Source of the DNA: JBGPIT01 sp041485125
GTDB lineage: Bacteria > Desulfobacterota > Binatia > UTPRO1
DNA length: 13,692 nt
Assembly (NCBI GenBank): GCA_041485125.1
Contig: JBGPIT010000097.1
Span: forward strand, 1-13,692
Direction of reading: 5' to 3'
Shown here: positions 1-6,355 of the stretch, piece after piece
Layout: each line of letters starts with the position of its first letter
How positions within the stretch are numbered: the stretch's first letter is position 1
Position numbers and translations under genes: made by a program
Notes under the pieces: model-generated
Database searches by the model: none
The model's input: the letters and a program-made list of their open reading frames with translations, nothing else
What the model was told of the DNA's origin: nothing

Positions 1-133
1 CGGCCACTTCGAGCGCATGGTCGCGCGCGCCCACGGGGCGCCGGTCGGCTCGGTCGCGCGCGCCGACACGTTCACCTACGCGACGCGCAACGGCGCGGCC
101 GACACGGACGGCGCCGCGACCGCCGCCGCGTAG
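1..133 (+). CDS. C-terminal end of an unidentified protein (5' truncated by window edge)
   Basis: An open frame enters from the left edge, reading from base 2, and ends at a TAG at 131-133, giving the last 43 residues of a protein. Every codon before the stop ends in G or C, the codon signature of the real genes in this window, so I take it as coding. The visible tail begins GHFERMVARAHGAPVG, is Ala/Arg-rich, and ends in a low-complexity Ala/Thr/Asp stretch typical of a disordered C-terminus. I do not recognise the family, and no catalytic motif is visible. It converges on the AraC-like remnant at 230-505. Confidence 0.7.
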   Translation, partial: GHFERMVARAHGAPVGSVARADTFTYATRNGAADTDGAATAAA

Positions 134-152
134 CCGGACTGCGGCTCGCGAC

Positions 153-175
153 GCGCCTCGCGCGCGCTGAGGCGC
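153..175. terminator. Possible bidirectional hairpin terminator between convergent genes
   Basis: A perfect 7-bp inverted repeat, GCGCCTC at 153-159 and GAGGCGC at 169-175, is separated by a 9-nt loop. It begins 19 nt after the stop codon at 131-133 and sits between convergent reading frames. No T-tract follows on either strand, so it is at best a weak or Rho-assisted terminator. In such GC-rich sequence a chance hairpin is possible. Confidence 0.3.
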
Positions 176-229
176 CCGGATAGCTGGCGGCGCATCTCCA
201 ACCGGTCTCGTCCGCGCCCGAGATCGCGG

Positions 230-505
230 TCAGCGTCGGTAGCTTCTCGGTGAGACGCCGAACCAGCGCCGGCAGGCGCGGGCGAAGTTGGTGGGCTCGT
301 CGTAGCCGAGACGATCGGCGATCTCGGCGACCGTGAGCTGCACTTGCGACAGCAGCTCGGTGGCACGGGCGCGACGATGGGCGTCGAGCAGCTTCCGGTA
401 CGACGTGTTCCGTCGCCCGAGACGCCGCACGAGCGTGCGCGGCGACATGCGCAACCGTACCGCCTCGACCCGAGCGGGAAGCTCACGTCGGAGCGCATCG
501 TGATG
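230..505 (-). pseudogene. AraC-family regulator remnant: C-terminal double helix-turn-helix only
   Basis: The minus-strand frame ending at 230 encodes a clear AraC/XylS DNA-binding region. It has the first helix-turn-helix with MSPRTLVRRLG (from about 448 downward), the linker with YRKLLDAHRRARATELL, and the second helix-turn-helix with TVAEIADRLGYDEPTNFARA followed by CRRWFGVSPRSYRR at the C-terminus. AraC-family proteins are usually about 250-350 residues with an N-terminal ligand or dimerisation domain; the ending resembles the group with an arabinose-binding-type N-terminal domain. Here the frame stays open to 856, but that part has no family resemblance, loses the G/C wobble bias above about 450-500, and runs into the promoter and start of the opposite gene. 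I read it as a 5'-truncated, decaying gene. Alternatively, the ATG at 446-448 could give a stand-alone 72-residue DNA-binding protein. Confidence 0.65.
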
Positions 506-630
506 AATCTCGGACCGCTGATCGCCGGGCGCTGAGCTACGGCGCGGTGTACCGGTCGCGGCCGACTGCGCGGCGTCCTGATTTCTTGGCTCGTTCCGAA
601 GCAGGCAGTGCCCATATGTGAATTCCTGCG

Positions 631-660
631 TTGACGTCGCTGGTCTGACGGAAGCACTTG
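631..660 (+). promoter_or_regulatory. Promoter-like element TTGACG-N18-CACTTG upstream of the sensor gene
   Basis: TTGACG at 631-636 matches five of six bases of the sigma-70 -35 consensus. It is followed after exactly 18 nt by CACTTG at 655-660, a poor match to a classical -10 box. The surrounding 575-630 is locally AT-richer than the rest of the window, as expected near a promoter. The same spaced arrangement, TTGACG-N18-TACTTG, precedes the next gene at 4668-4697. If it is used, transcription would start near 667, about 73 nt before the ATG at 740. Confidence 0.35.
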
Positions 661-676
661 TGACGCGAAGTGCTTC
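651..676. promoter_or_regulatory. Perfect 9-bp inverted repeat, candidate operator
   Basis: GAAGCACTT at 651-659 and AAGTGCTTC at 668-676 are exact reverse complements separated by 8 nt, so half-site centres are 17 bp apart. The dyad overlaps the predicted -10 and start region of the TTGACG element at 631 and lies 64 nt before the ATG at 740. That is where a repressor dimer would block initiation. It has no T-tract, so it does not look like an intrinsic terminator. In the transcript it could instead form a leader hairpin. Confidence 0.4.
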
Positions 677-739
677 TCGAGCGGCACAGCGCAGGAACCG
701 GCGCCGAGCGCGCTCGTGGAAGCGCGGGGCGGTGACGTC

Positions 740-3700
740 ATGAACGGCTCGCCTGGCCGCGGGGCTCTCAGAGCGTTCGGGGGCATCCTCGTCACCGTGC
801 TGTTGCTCGCGGCGGCTGGCGGTGCGGCGTACTACCAATACGTCAAGAGCCGTCAAGCGATGTTCACGGCGCGCGACTATCGCAGTCTCACGCTGCTCGG
901 ACGGCAGCTCGAGAAGCGGATGGACGCCTACGGCGAGATGCTGCTGGCGCGCAAGGCGAAGCCGGACTTCAACGGCTGCGCATCCTTCCAGAAACCGACG
1001 GAGCGATTCTCGTCGCTCTTCCGATGCGGCCTCCCCGAGCCGCCGCCGATCGCGTTCATGCAGCGGCCCGGGGTCGAGACCCCGCCGGAGCTGGAGAAGC
1101 TGTTCGTTCGTGAGCGTGACGGCACGCGCGTCTACTTGTGCACGCGCTACGTCCCACCGACGACGGCGCTGTGGATCCCCGAAGATCTACGCCTGCGAGC
1201 GCCGGGATTGTCGGATCCACCGAGAGACGAGAACGGGGTCGTCGTGCCGGTCTGCATGAGCACGACGTTCCAGCAGCTGCTCGACTCGACGAGCGTGTGG
1301 CACCGGTTCGGTTTCGACGCGCTCACGGTAGTGTCCCATGACGGGAAGGTGCTGGCGCAGGCGGGGAGCCTCACCCATCCGGTCACGGACCTCGGAAACG
1401 GGATCGCGGCGGCGAAGGCGAGCCAAGGCAAGGATCACACCGCCGGCGCTACCGGCAAAGATGCGGGCGCGGGCGGTGCGGACGACAAGGGGAGCTCGCA
1501 GAAGTCCTGGGGAGTCGAGCTGGCCAGTCAACCAGCGTCGACTCTCCTCGCCGGTGATCGGTACCTGCTGCTGAGCTGGGGCCCGATGCAATACTACGAT
1601 GGCGTTGCCGGCACGCTCGCCGGCGAACGACTGTGGCTCGCCGGCTTCGTGCGCGAAGCTCCGTTCACGAATGCCGTGTGGCGGATTCCCTATGCGGCTC
1701 TCCTCGCCTCGCTGCTCGGGTTGATGCTGGTCGCGTTCTCGTGGCCGCTCCTCAAGGTCTGGTACCTGGCATCGCGGGAGCGCCTGCGTGCCTTCGACGT
1801 CCACCTCGTCGCGCTGGGGCTCATCACCCTCACCGGGGCCGCCACGCTCGTGTTGCTGGCCATGGACGCGCATCAGCAGCGGTCGCACGAGCAGAGCGAA
1901 GAGCTCGCGACGTTCGCCAAGGAGCTCGAGAAGCGGTTCAGGCAGGAGCTCGACGAGACCTCGAAGCAAATCTCGGCCAATCCCGTGAACGAATTGTGCA
2001 ACCGGACGCCCTATCGGCCGTGCGAAGCGCCGAAGCGCGTCGTGACGCGGCATTTGAACAGCATCTTGTTGATCGACAGCGGCGGGGCGCCGAAGTTTTG
2101 GTACACGGCGACCACGGGCAAGGCCGCGGGAACGTGGCGGGTCGAGCCCAGCAATCTCACCAAGCTCTCGCTCGCCGGCAGACCGTATTTTTCGGACGCG
2201 CAGAAAGGAAATCTCTGGCGCGTCGGACCGGTCGAGCTGGACGCGACACGCGGGCGTGAGACGCCGATGCGTAAGCTGACAGCGGAGGTGGTGCTCGGAA
2301 AGTTCTCGGGCCGTTTCGAGCTCGTCGTCGCGCGACCGCTCGGTCCGCCGGGATACCCCAAGCCGAGCGTGGTTGCGGCGTCGACGAACTTGTGGCCGCT
2401 CTTCCAGCCGATTCTCCCGCAGGGCGTCGGTTTCGCCATCATCAACGAGCTCGGCGACGTGCTGTTGCACTCCGACAACAGCCGAAACCTGGCGGAGAAT
2501 CTTTTCGAGGAGGTCGCCGACAGCGCCCACCTGAAGGCCGCCGTCAAATCGGGCGAGGCGACGAACCTCGGGATCAGCTACTCGGGCAACGACTACACGG
2601 CCTACCTGCGCCCGATGCAGCGTGCGGGCGAGCGACTCCCATGGTCGATCGTCGCATTTCGCGACAAGACGATCCTGCAGACGATGAACTCGGAGACGCT
2701 GATCGGGGCGATCGTTTCGTTCGGCGGCTATCTGCTGGCGTTCGTGCTGGGATTCGTCGTCATGGAGTTCGCCGACCCGCGCTACCCGGCGGCGTGGCTG
2801 TGGCCGGCCCGGGACCGCCATACGGTCGTCCGGTATACCGTGCTCGGCCTCGCGCTCGCCGTTCTCGCGTTGGCGACCTTCCGGCTCGTCGATGTGCAGG
2901 GCGTCGGCGCTTTGCCGCTCGTGGTGCCGGCGGTGTCCGCGCTCGCGGTCGCCTGGTGTTGTCTCACTTTGGGCCCGACGCCGGTCGAGCGGTACGTCGC
3001 CGCGACCGTCGCGATCGGCGCCGGTGCGACCGTCTGGTGGAGCTGCTGGTCGGTCGCACCCTGGTTCTGCCTCACGATCGTCCTGGTGTGCGCTGCCGTA
3101 TACGCGGTCACCGCGCTGCTGTCTCGATCGGCGAGGAACGCTGCCGAGGCGGCCGCCGAATCGATATTCCAGACGGCGTATACGTTCTTCGTCACGAGCA
3201 TGCTCCTGGTCCTCGCGGCGGTGCCCGCCGCGCTCTTTGCCCGCGACACCATCCGCCAAGTCGACGGATCCGCGCGCAGCGTGGCGGCGCGCTACGCCGA
3301 CGATCGTTTCCGTGACCGCGACGTGCGGATCTTCGGCAGGAGAGGCGACGACCAAGACTGGGTCATCGAGGAGCGTCGCGCCGACCAGAGCGACGTGTAC
3401 CATCCACCCGCTCGTGACGGAGGCGCGAGAAGCTCCGACGTCCTGCTCTCGTCGTACGTGCAGGACTACCTGCCGGCGCTCGGCGACCTCTCCGCGGAGC
3501 TCCACCATGCGCGGCACGTCGACGTCGAGGTCGCGACGGCGACGCTGTCGCGGCGTGCCGGCGCAGCGGGCGTCGTGCTCGCGGCCCTGGTGTTCGCGCT
3601 CGTCTGGGCGGTCACGCGTCGCGTGTTCTTGCTCGACGTCGACGCGTCGGGTGCGGCGACGGTCGACGGTGCACCGCCCGGTCGGACACCGTTGTGCTGG

Positions 3701-4612
3701 CGGCTCCGGACGCGCGTGGGCGCGAAAGCGGACACGGCGGTGTCCGTCTCCGCTCCCGCGCTGTTGGATTGCAGAGCCGAACGCTCGCTCGCCGAGTGGC
3801 GACAGCAGCATGCGCCGGCGAAAAAGGGAGAGTGGCACGTCAGGCATTTCGAGACGGCGCTCGAAGACCCCGTGCTCCGGGCGCAGCTGCTGGAGCTGCT
3901 CGAAGAGCTCGTCTACAGAACGGACGTGCGCGTCGTCATCGATTCGGATCAGGACCCGATCCGGTCGCTCGTGCATGGTCTCCGCGCATCGACCCCGAAG
4001 CCGTCGAGCTCCAAGGGCGACGGCGCGTCGAAGCAATCGAGCGAGCGCGCGCCCGCAGCGGAAGGCCAGACTGCCGGCGCCGGCGCCCCGCCCGAGACCA
4101 GCACCCTCGTGCGATGGCTGCGGGTGCTGTCGGACTTCGAGACGGCGACCTTCCACGAGGCCGGCGACGGCTCGCGATCCGAGGCGGATCATTGGTTGTG
4201 GTGGCGTCGGCTGTCGCGATCGGAGCGATTGGCGGTGCGCCAACTCGCCGACGAAGGCTTCCTGAATCCGAACAATGCCGAGGTGGCACGGTCGCTCATC
4301 CAGCAGGGGATGGTCCGGCGCGACCGCACCTTCAAGCTCGCCACACCGGGCTTCTCGTCGTTCGTGCGTCGCGTCGTGCCCGCCGACACGGTGACACGTT
4401 GGGAGCAGGACGGCGCGGCAGGCGGCTGGGATTCGTTGCGCGGACATCTCGCCTCGGCGCTGGCGCTCGCCGGCGCGTTCGTGTTCATCACCCAGCCCGA
4501 CCTCTTCAACAACGTGCTCCTCACGGCGGCCGGCGTCACGGCGGGGGTACCGACGCTCCTGAAAGCCTTCTCGCTGCTGGGCGATCAGCGCTCGGGTTCG
4601 CGCACTGCGTAG
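740..4612 (+). CDS. 1290-residue multipass membrane sensor with Cache-like domains and ATPase-like tail
   Basis: The predicted role is envelope or ligand sensing across the inner membrane; the ligand and output are unknown. An N-terminal membrane segment lies at about 11-30. The first extracytoplasmic region (31-314) carries Cys80, Cys96, Cys134 and Cys172 and a PAS/Cache-like strand TVVSHDGKVLAQAG. Two membrane segments follow at 316-340 and 353-375. The second extracytoplasmic region (376-652) resembles a double Cache domain, with RPYFSDAQKGNLW (481-493) and GVGFAIINELGDVLLHSD (562-579). Further membrane segments lie near 653-677, 698-714, 722-742, 752-793 (two) and 811-833; a small outer loop spans 834-940; another segment is at 941-959. 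The cytoplasmic part has HFETALEDPVLRAQLLELLE (1036-1055) and VVIDSDQDPIRSL (1065-1077), which resemble the Walker B/sensor part of a STAND-like ATPase, but no Walker A. A winged-helix-like block follows (SERLAVRQLADEGFLNPNN, 1161-1179), then probably two terminal membrane segments (1238-1278). An in-frame GTG at 716 would add 8 residues; I prefer the ATG at 740. Confidence 0.75.
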   Translation: MNGSPGRGALRAFGGILVTVLLLAAAGGAAYYQYVKSRQAMFTARDYRSLTLLGRQLEKRMDAYGEMLLARKAKPDFNGCASFQKPTERFSSLFRCGLPEPPPIAFMQRPGVETPPELEKLFVRERDGTRVYLCTRYVPPTTALWIPEDLRLRAPGLSDPPRDENGVVVPVCMSTTFQQLLDSTSVWHRFGFDALTVVSHDGKVLAQAGSLTHPVTDLGNGIAAAKASQGKDHTAGATGKDAGAGGADDKGSSQKSWGVELASQPASTLLAGDRYLLLSWGPMQYYDGVAGTLAGERLWLAGFVREAPFTNAVWRIPYAALLASLLGLMLVAFSWPLLKVWYLASRERLRAFDVHLVALGLITLTGAATLVLLAMDAHQQRSHEQSEELATFAKELEKRFRQELDETSKQISANPVNELCNRTPYRPCEAPKRVVTRHLNSILLIDSGGAPKFWYTATTGKAAGTWRVEPSNLTKLSLAGRPYFSDAQKGNLWRVGPVELDATRGRETPMRKLTAEVVLGKFSGRFELVVARPLGPPGYPKPSVVAASTNLWPLFQPILPQGVGFAIINELGDVLLHSDNSRNLAENLFEEVADSAHLKAAVKSGEATNLGISYSGNDYTAYLRPMQRAGERLPWSIVAFRDKTILQTMNSETLIGAIVSFGGYLLAFVLGFVVMEFADPRYPAAWLWPARDRHTVVRYTVLGLALAVLALATFRLVDVQGVGALPLVVPAVSALAVAWCCLTLGPTPVERYVAATVAIGAGATVWWSCWSVAPWFCLTIVLVCAAVYAVTALLSRSARNAAEAAAESIFQTAYTFFVTSMLLVLAAVPAALFARDTIRQVDGSARSVAARYADDRFRDRDVRIFGRRGDDQDWVIEERRADQSDVYHPPARDGGARSSDVLLSSYVQDYLPALGDLSAELHHARHVDVEVATATLSRRAGAAGVVLAALVFALVWAVTRRVFLLDVDASGAATVDGAPPGRTPLCWRLRTRVGAKADTAVSVSAPALLDCRAERSLAEWRQQHAPAKKGEWHVRHFETALEDPVLRAQLLELLEELVYRTDVRVVIDSDQDPIRSLVHGLRASTPKPSSSKGDGASKQSSERAPAAEGQTAGAGAPPETSTLVRWLRVLSDFETATFHEAGDGSRSEADHWLWWRRLSRSERLAVRQLADEGFLNPNNAEVARSLIQQGMVRRDRTFKLATPGFSSFVRRVVPADTVTRWEQDGAAGGWDSLRGHLASALALAGAFVFITQPDLFNNVLLTAAGVTAGVPTLLKAFSLLGDQRSGSRTA

Positions 4613-4622
4613 GCGACCTGCT

Positions 4623-4639
4623 CGCTCGAGCCTCGAGCG
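4623..4639 (+). terminator. Palindromic hairpin after the sensor gene, possible terminator
   Basis: CGCTCGAG and CTCGAGCG (4623-4630 and 4632-4639) are reverse complements around a single base. In RNA this gives a 6-bp GC-rich stem with a 5-nt loop. It begins 11 nt after the TAG at 4610-4612 and is followed by TCTCC rather than a T-tract, so termination would be inefficient or factor-assisted. Its position directly behind a long gene and before a promoter-like element supports the reading. Confidence 0.35.
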
Positions 4640-4667
4640 TCTCCGTGCAGGCAGCCACCAAACCGTA

Positions 4668-4697
4668 TTGACGGCGTCCAGAAGTCGCGCTTACTTG
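4668..4697 (+). promoter_or_regulatory. Promoter-like element TTGACG-N18-TACTTG upstream of the LamG gene
   Basis: TTGACG at 4668-4673 is followed after 18 nt by TACTTG at 4692-4697. This has the same spacing and nearly the same sequence as the element before the sensor gene (631-660). A weaker 6-bp inverted repeat, AGTCGC/GCGACT at 4683-4688 and 4701-4706, overlaps it. Transcription starting near 4704 would leave a leader of about 30 nt before the ATG at 4735. The -10 half does not match the sigma-70 consensus, so either the element uses another sigma factor or the match is coincidental. Confidence 0.3.
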
Positions 4698-4734
4698 AGG
4701 GCGACTCGGCGAACCCCCGCCAAACCTGGACTCC

Positions 4735-5754
4735 ATGCAGACGAAGGTACGATCCACGGCAACATCGCACTCGTCATCCGGGCGCCGGGTGGCGCTCTTG
4801 GCGCTCGTTGCCGCCGGTGCCGTTGCGGCGTTCGTCGTCGTGAGCCGCGACGGCGTCCCGGGACGAAGCGGCACGGAGCGCGCGCGCATCGACGGCGCAC
4901 GCTCCGACGTCGCTCGGCGCGACGGCGGGACGCTCGGCGCGGCTGCGCAAGCCGAGCCGGGTGACCTCGGCGTGCACGACGGCGGGAGATCGGGCGACGG
5001 CGGAACCGATGGCCGCGCCGGCACGCACCGCAACTGGAAGCCCGGCGAGCATCGCGAAGCGTGGCAACGTGGATTCGGCGATCAGGGCGAGGTCGGTGCG
5101 CACGAGAAGGTCGACCCGTTCGTCTCCGAGAGCACGATCGCGGGCGCGAAGGAGCGTCGCCTCGAGAAGCGGCGCGAGCGCGAGGACGCCGCCGACGCCA
5201 CCGGGACGGTCGCGCCGAGCACCGTGTTCCAGAGCGAGAAGGACGCGGAATACAAGACGATCAACCAGACCGATCCGACCGAGCTGAAGGACCTCACCGG
5301 CGATGCGGGAACGATCGCGTTCTGGCTGCAGCCGGCGTGGGACGGCAACAGCCAGGACGACGCACAGTTCATCAGCATCGGCGACGGCGCGATCCGCGTC
5401 TACAAGAACGTCAATTTCCTGCGCTTCGAGATCACTGCTACCGACGGCACGAAGGCGAGCCTCGGGATGCCGATCAACGATTGGGTTGCTGGCGATTGGC
5501 ACCATGTGATGCCGACGTGGGACGACAACACCCACCAGATGCAACTCATCGTCGACGGCAAGGTCGAGAGCCAGAACGTCTACAATTCGTCGTTGAAGCT
5601 CTCGAAGCCGATGCTCACCATCGGCACCAACGAGCCGGCGCAGCGCCCGATCGCTCCGGGCGTCGTCGCGGATCTCTCGGTCCGGAGCCAGTTGACCACG
5701 CCGTTCGGCGCCTCGCGCTGGTTCAACGCGATTCATCCGCCGGCGGCGAAATAG
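4735..5754 (+). CDS. Membrane-anchored LamG/concanavalin-A-like jelly-roll domain protein
   Basis: 339 residues. Residues 18-37 form one hydrophobic segment after a short basic N-terminus, so the protein is probably an inner-membrane signal-anchored protein facing the periplasm. Residues 40-130 are a Gly/Asp/Arg-rich, probably disordered spacer, and 138-155 form a strongly charged helix (KERRLEKRREREDA). Residues 184-318 look like a LamG-type jelly roll: GTIAFWLQP (192-200), a strand with FISIGDGAIRVYKN, then the family hallmark GDWHHVMPTWDDNTHQMQLI followed by VDGK (253-276), and LTIGTNE (294-300). Such domains bind glycans, peptidoglycan or protein ligands, or are structural; no catalytic residues are visible. 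No good Shine-Dalgarno precedes the ATG. It lies 122 nt behind the sensor gene and shares a promoter-like element with it, which suggests but does not prove a joint role. Confidence 0.75.
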   Translation: MQTKVRSTATSHSSSGRRVALLALVAAGAVAAFVVVSRDGVPGRSGTERARIDGARSDVARRDGGTLGAAAQAEPGDLGVHDGGRSGDGGTDGRAGTHRNWKPGEHREAWQRGFGDQGEVGAHEKVDPFVSESTIAGAKERRLEKRREREDAADATGTVAPSTVFQSEKDAEYKTINQTDPTELKDLTGDAGTIAFWLQPAWDGNSQDDAQFISIGDGAIRVYKNVNFLRFEITATDGTKASLGMPINDWVAGDWHHVMPTWDDNTHQMQLIVDGKVESQNVYNSSLKLSKPMLTIGTNEPAQRPIAPGVVADLSVRSQLTTPFGASRWFNAIHPPAAK

Positions 5755-5843
5755 CTGCGTAGTAGCGTGTCCGGCGGCCGGGGAACTGTCGCGTTGCCGC
5801 GGGCTCTTTACTCGGCTCCGCCGGTCGCGTTCTCTCGGACGCC

Positions 5844-6269
5844 GTGTCGATCATGCGTGGCCGCATCCGGACTATGATCGTCGTCGTGGTGGCCGCGTGC
5901 GGCGCGTTCGGCGTCGTCACGGTGATCGCGCTCGAAGGACGTGACGTCGTCATCCTGCGGACCGCCGACGGGACCGGCGCGATGCACGAGACCCGCACCT
6001 GGATCGCCGAGGACGACGGCACCTTCCTCGTCGAGGCGGCAAACGAGGCGCGGCCGTTCCTGCACGACGTCCGCGCCAGCCCCGATCTCGAGATGCGTCG
6101 CGCCGCCGACACGTATCGCTGCGTCGCGACGCCGCTGCCGAATCCGGAAGGCCACCAGCGCATCCGTCGTCTGCTCGCGGAGAAATACGGCTGGGCCGAT
6201 CGGTGGATCGCCCTGATCGCCGACACCTCGGGCTCGGTCGCGGTCCGTCTGGCCTGCCGGAAGAGCTAG
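5844..6269 (+). CDS. Membrane-anchored nitroreductase/quinone reductase family (split-barrel) protein
   Basis: 141 residues from a GTG at 5844, with a possible alternative ATG at 5853. Residues 9-30 are a single hydrophobic anchor. The rest matches the small FMN- or F420-binding split-barrel fold: strand VVILRTADG (35-43), HETRTWIAEDDGTFLVEA (48-65), the helix-strand RPFLHDVRASPDLEMRR (70-86), and the subgroup's characteristic tail KYGWADRWIALIADTSG (114-130) and SVAVRL. Members of this family bind a flavin or deazaflavin at the barrel dimer interface, and many act on quinones or nitro compounds. The substrate here cannot be told. Spacing is 89 nt from the LamG gene and 86 nt to the crotonase gene, all in one direction. 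GGA at 5837-5839 is the only RBS-like sequence, so the start is uncertain. Confidence 0.7.
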   Translation: MSIMRGRIRTMIVVVVAACGAFGVVTVIALEGRDVVILRTADGTGAMHETRTWIAEDDGTFLVEAANEARPFLHDVRASPDLEMRRAADTYRCVATPLPNPEGHQRIRRLLAEKYGWADRWIALIADTSGSVAVRLACRKS

Positions 6270-6296
6270 GACGTCGCTCGGCACGGAATGACGTTC

Positions 6297-6342
6297 TCTC
6301 CGCGCGTTGTTGCGGCCGGTCTGATTGGTTAGTCTCCGCGCG
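6297..6342. repeat. Pair of 10-bp direct repeats upstream of the crotonase gene
   Basis: TCTCCGCGCG occurs at 6297-6306 and again at 6333-6342, 36 bp from start to start, immediately before the ribosome binding site of the crotonase gene. The pair brackets an AT-richer stretch (6307-6335) that could hold the promoter. They could be regulator half-sites, but the motif is low in complexity for this GC content. Confidence 0.3.
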
Positions 6343-6347
6343 AGGAG
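6342..6347 (+). promoter_or_regulatory. Ribosome binding site deciding the crotonase start
   Basis: GAGGAG lies 8 nt before the ATG at 6356, an ideal Shine-Dalgarno spacing. The reading frame is open further upstream to 6203, but that extension overlaps the previous gene and carries no family resemblance. The RBS fixes the start at 6356. Confidence 0.7.
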
Positions 6348-6355
6348 CGAGGCGC

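Noticed and set aside
506..856. N-terminal extension of the AraC-like frame up to an ATG at 856
   Set aside because: No resemblance to any AraC sensor domain, loss of G/C wobble bias, and overlap with the promoter region and first codons of the opposite sensor gene.
1187..4447. 1086-codon open frame on the minus strand opposite the sensor gene
   Set aside because: The translation is dominated by Arg, Glu, Asp and His with no domain, membrane segment or motif. It is the usual stop-free antisense frame of a high-GC gene, and the plus-strand frame has clear domains.
5755..5843. Possible promoter or terminator in the gap between the LamG and split-barrel genes
   Set aside because: Only short GC-rich self-complementary stretches and no convincing -35/-10 pair were seen.
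6203..6355. Longer crotonase start at 6203
   Set aside because: The extra 51 residues overlap the end of the preceding gene and lack family similarity, while the ATG at 6356 has GAGGAG at ideal spacing.
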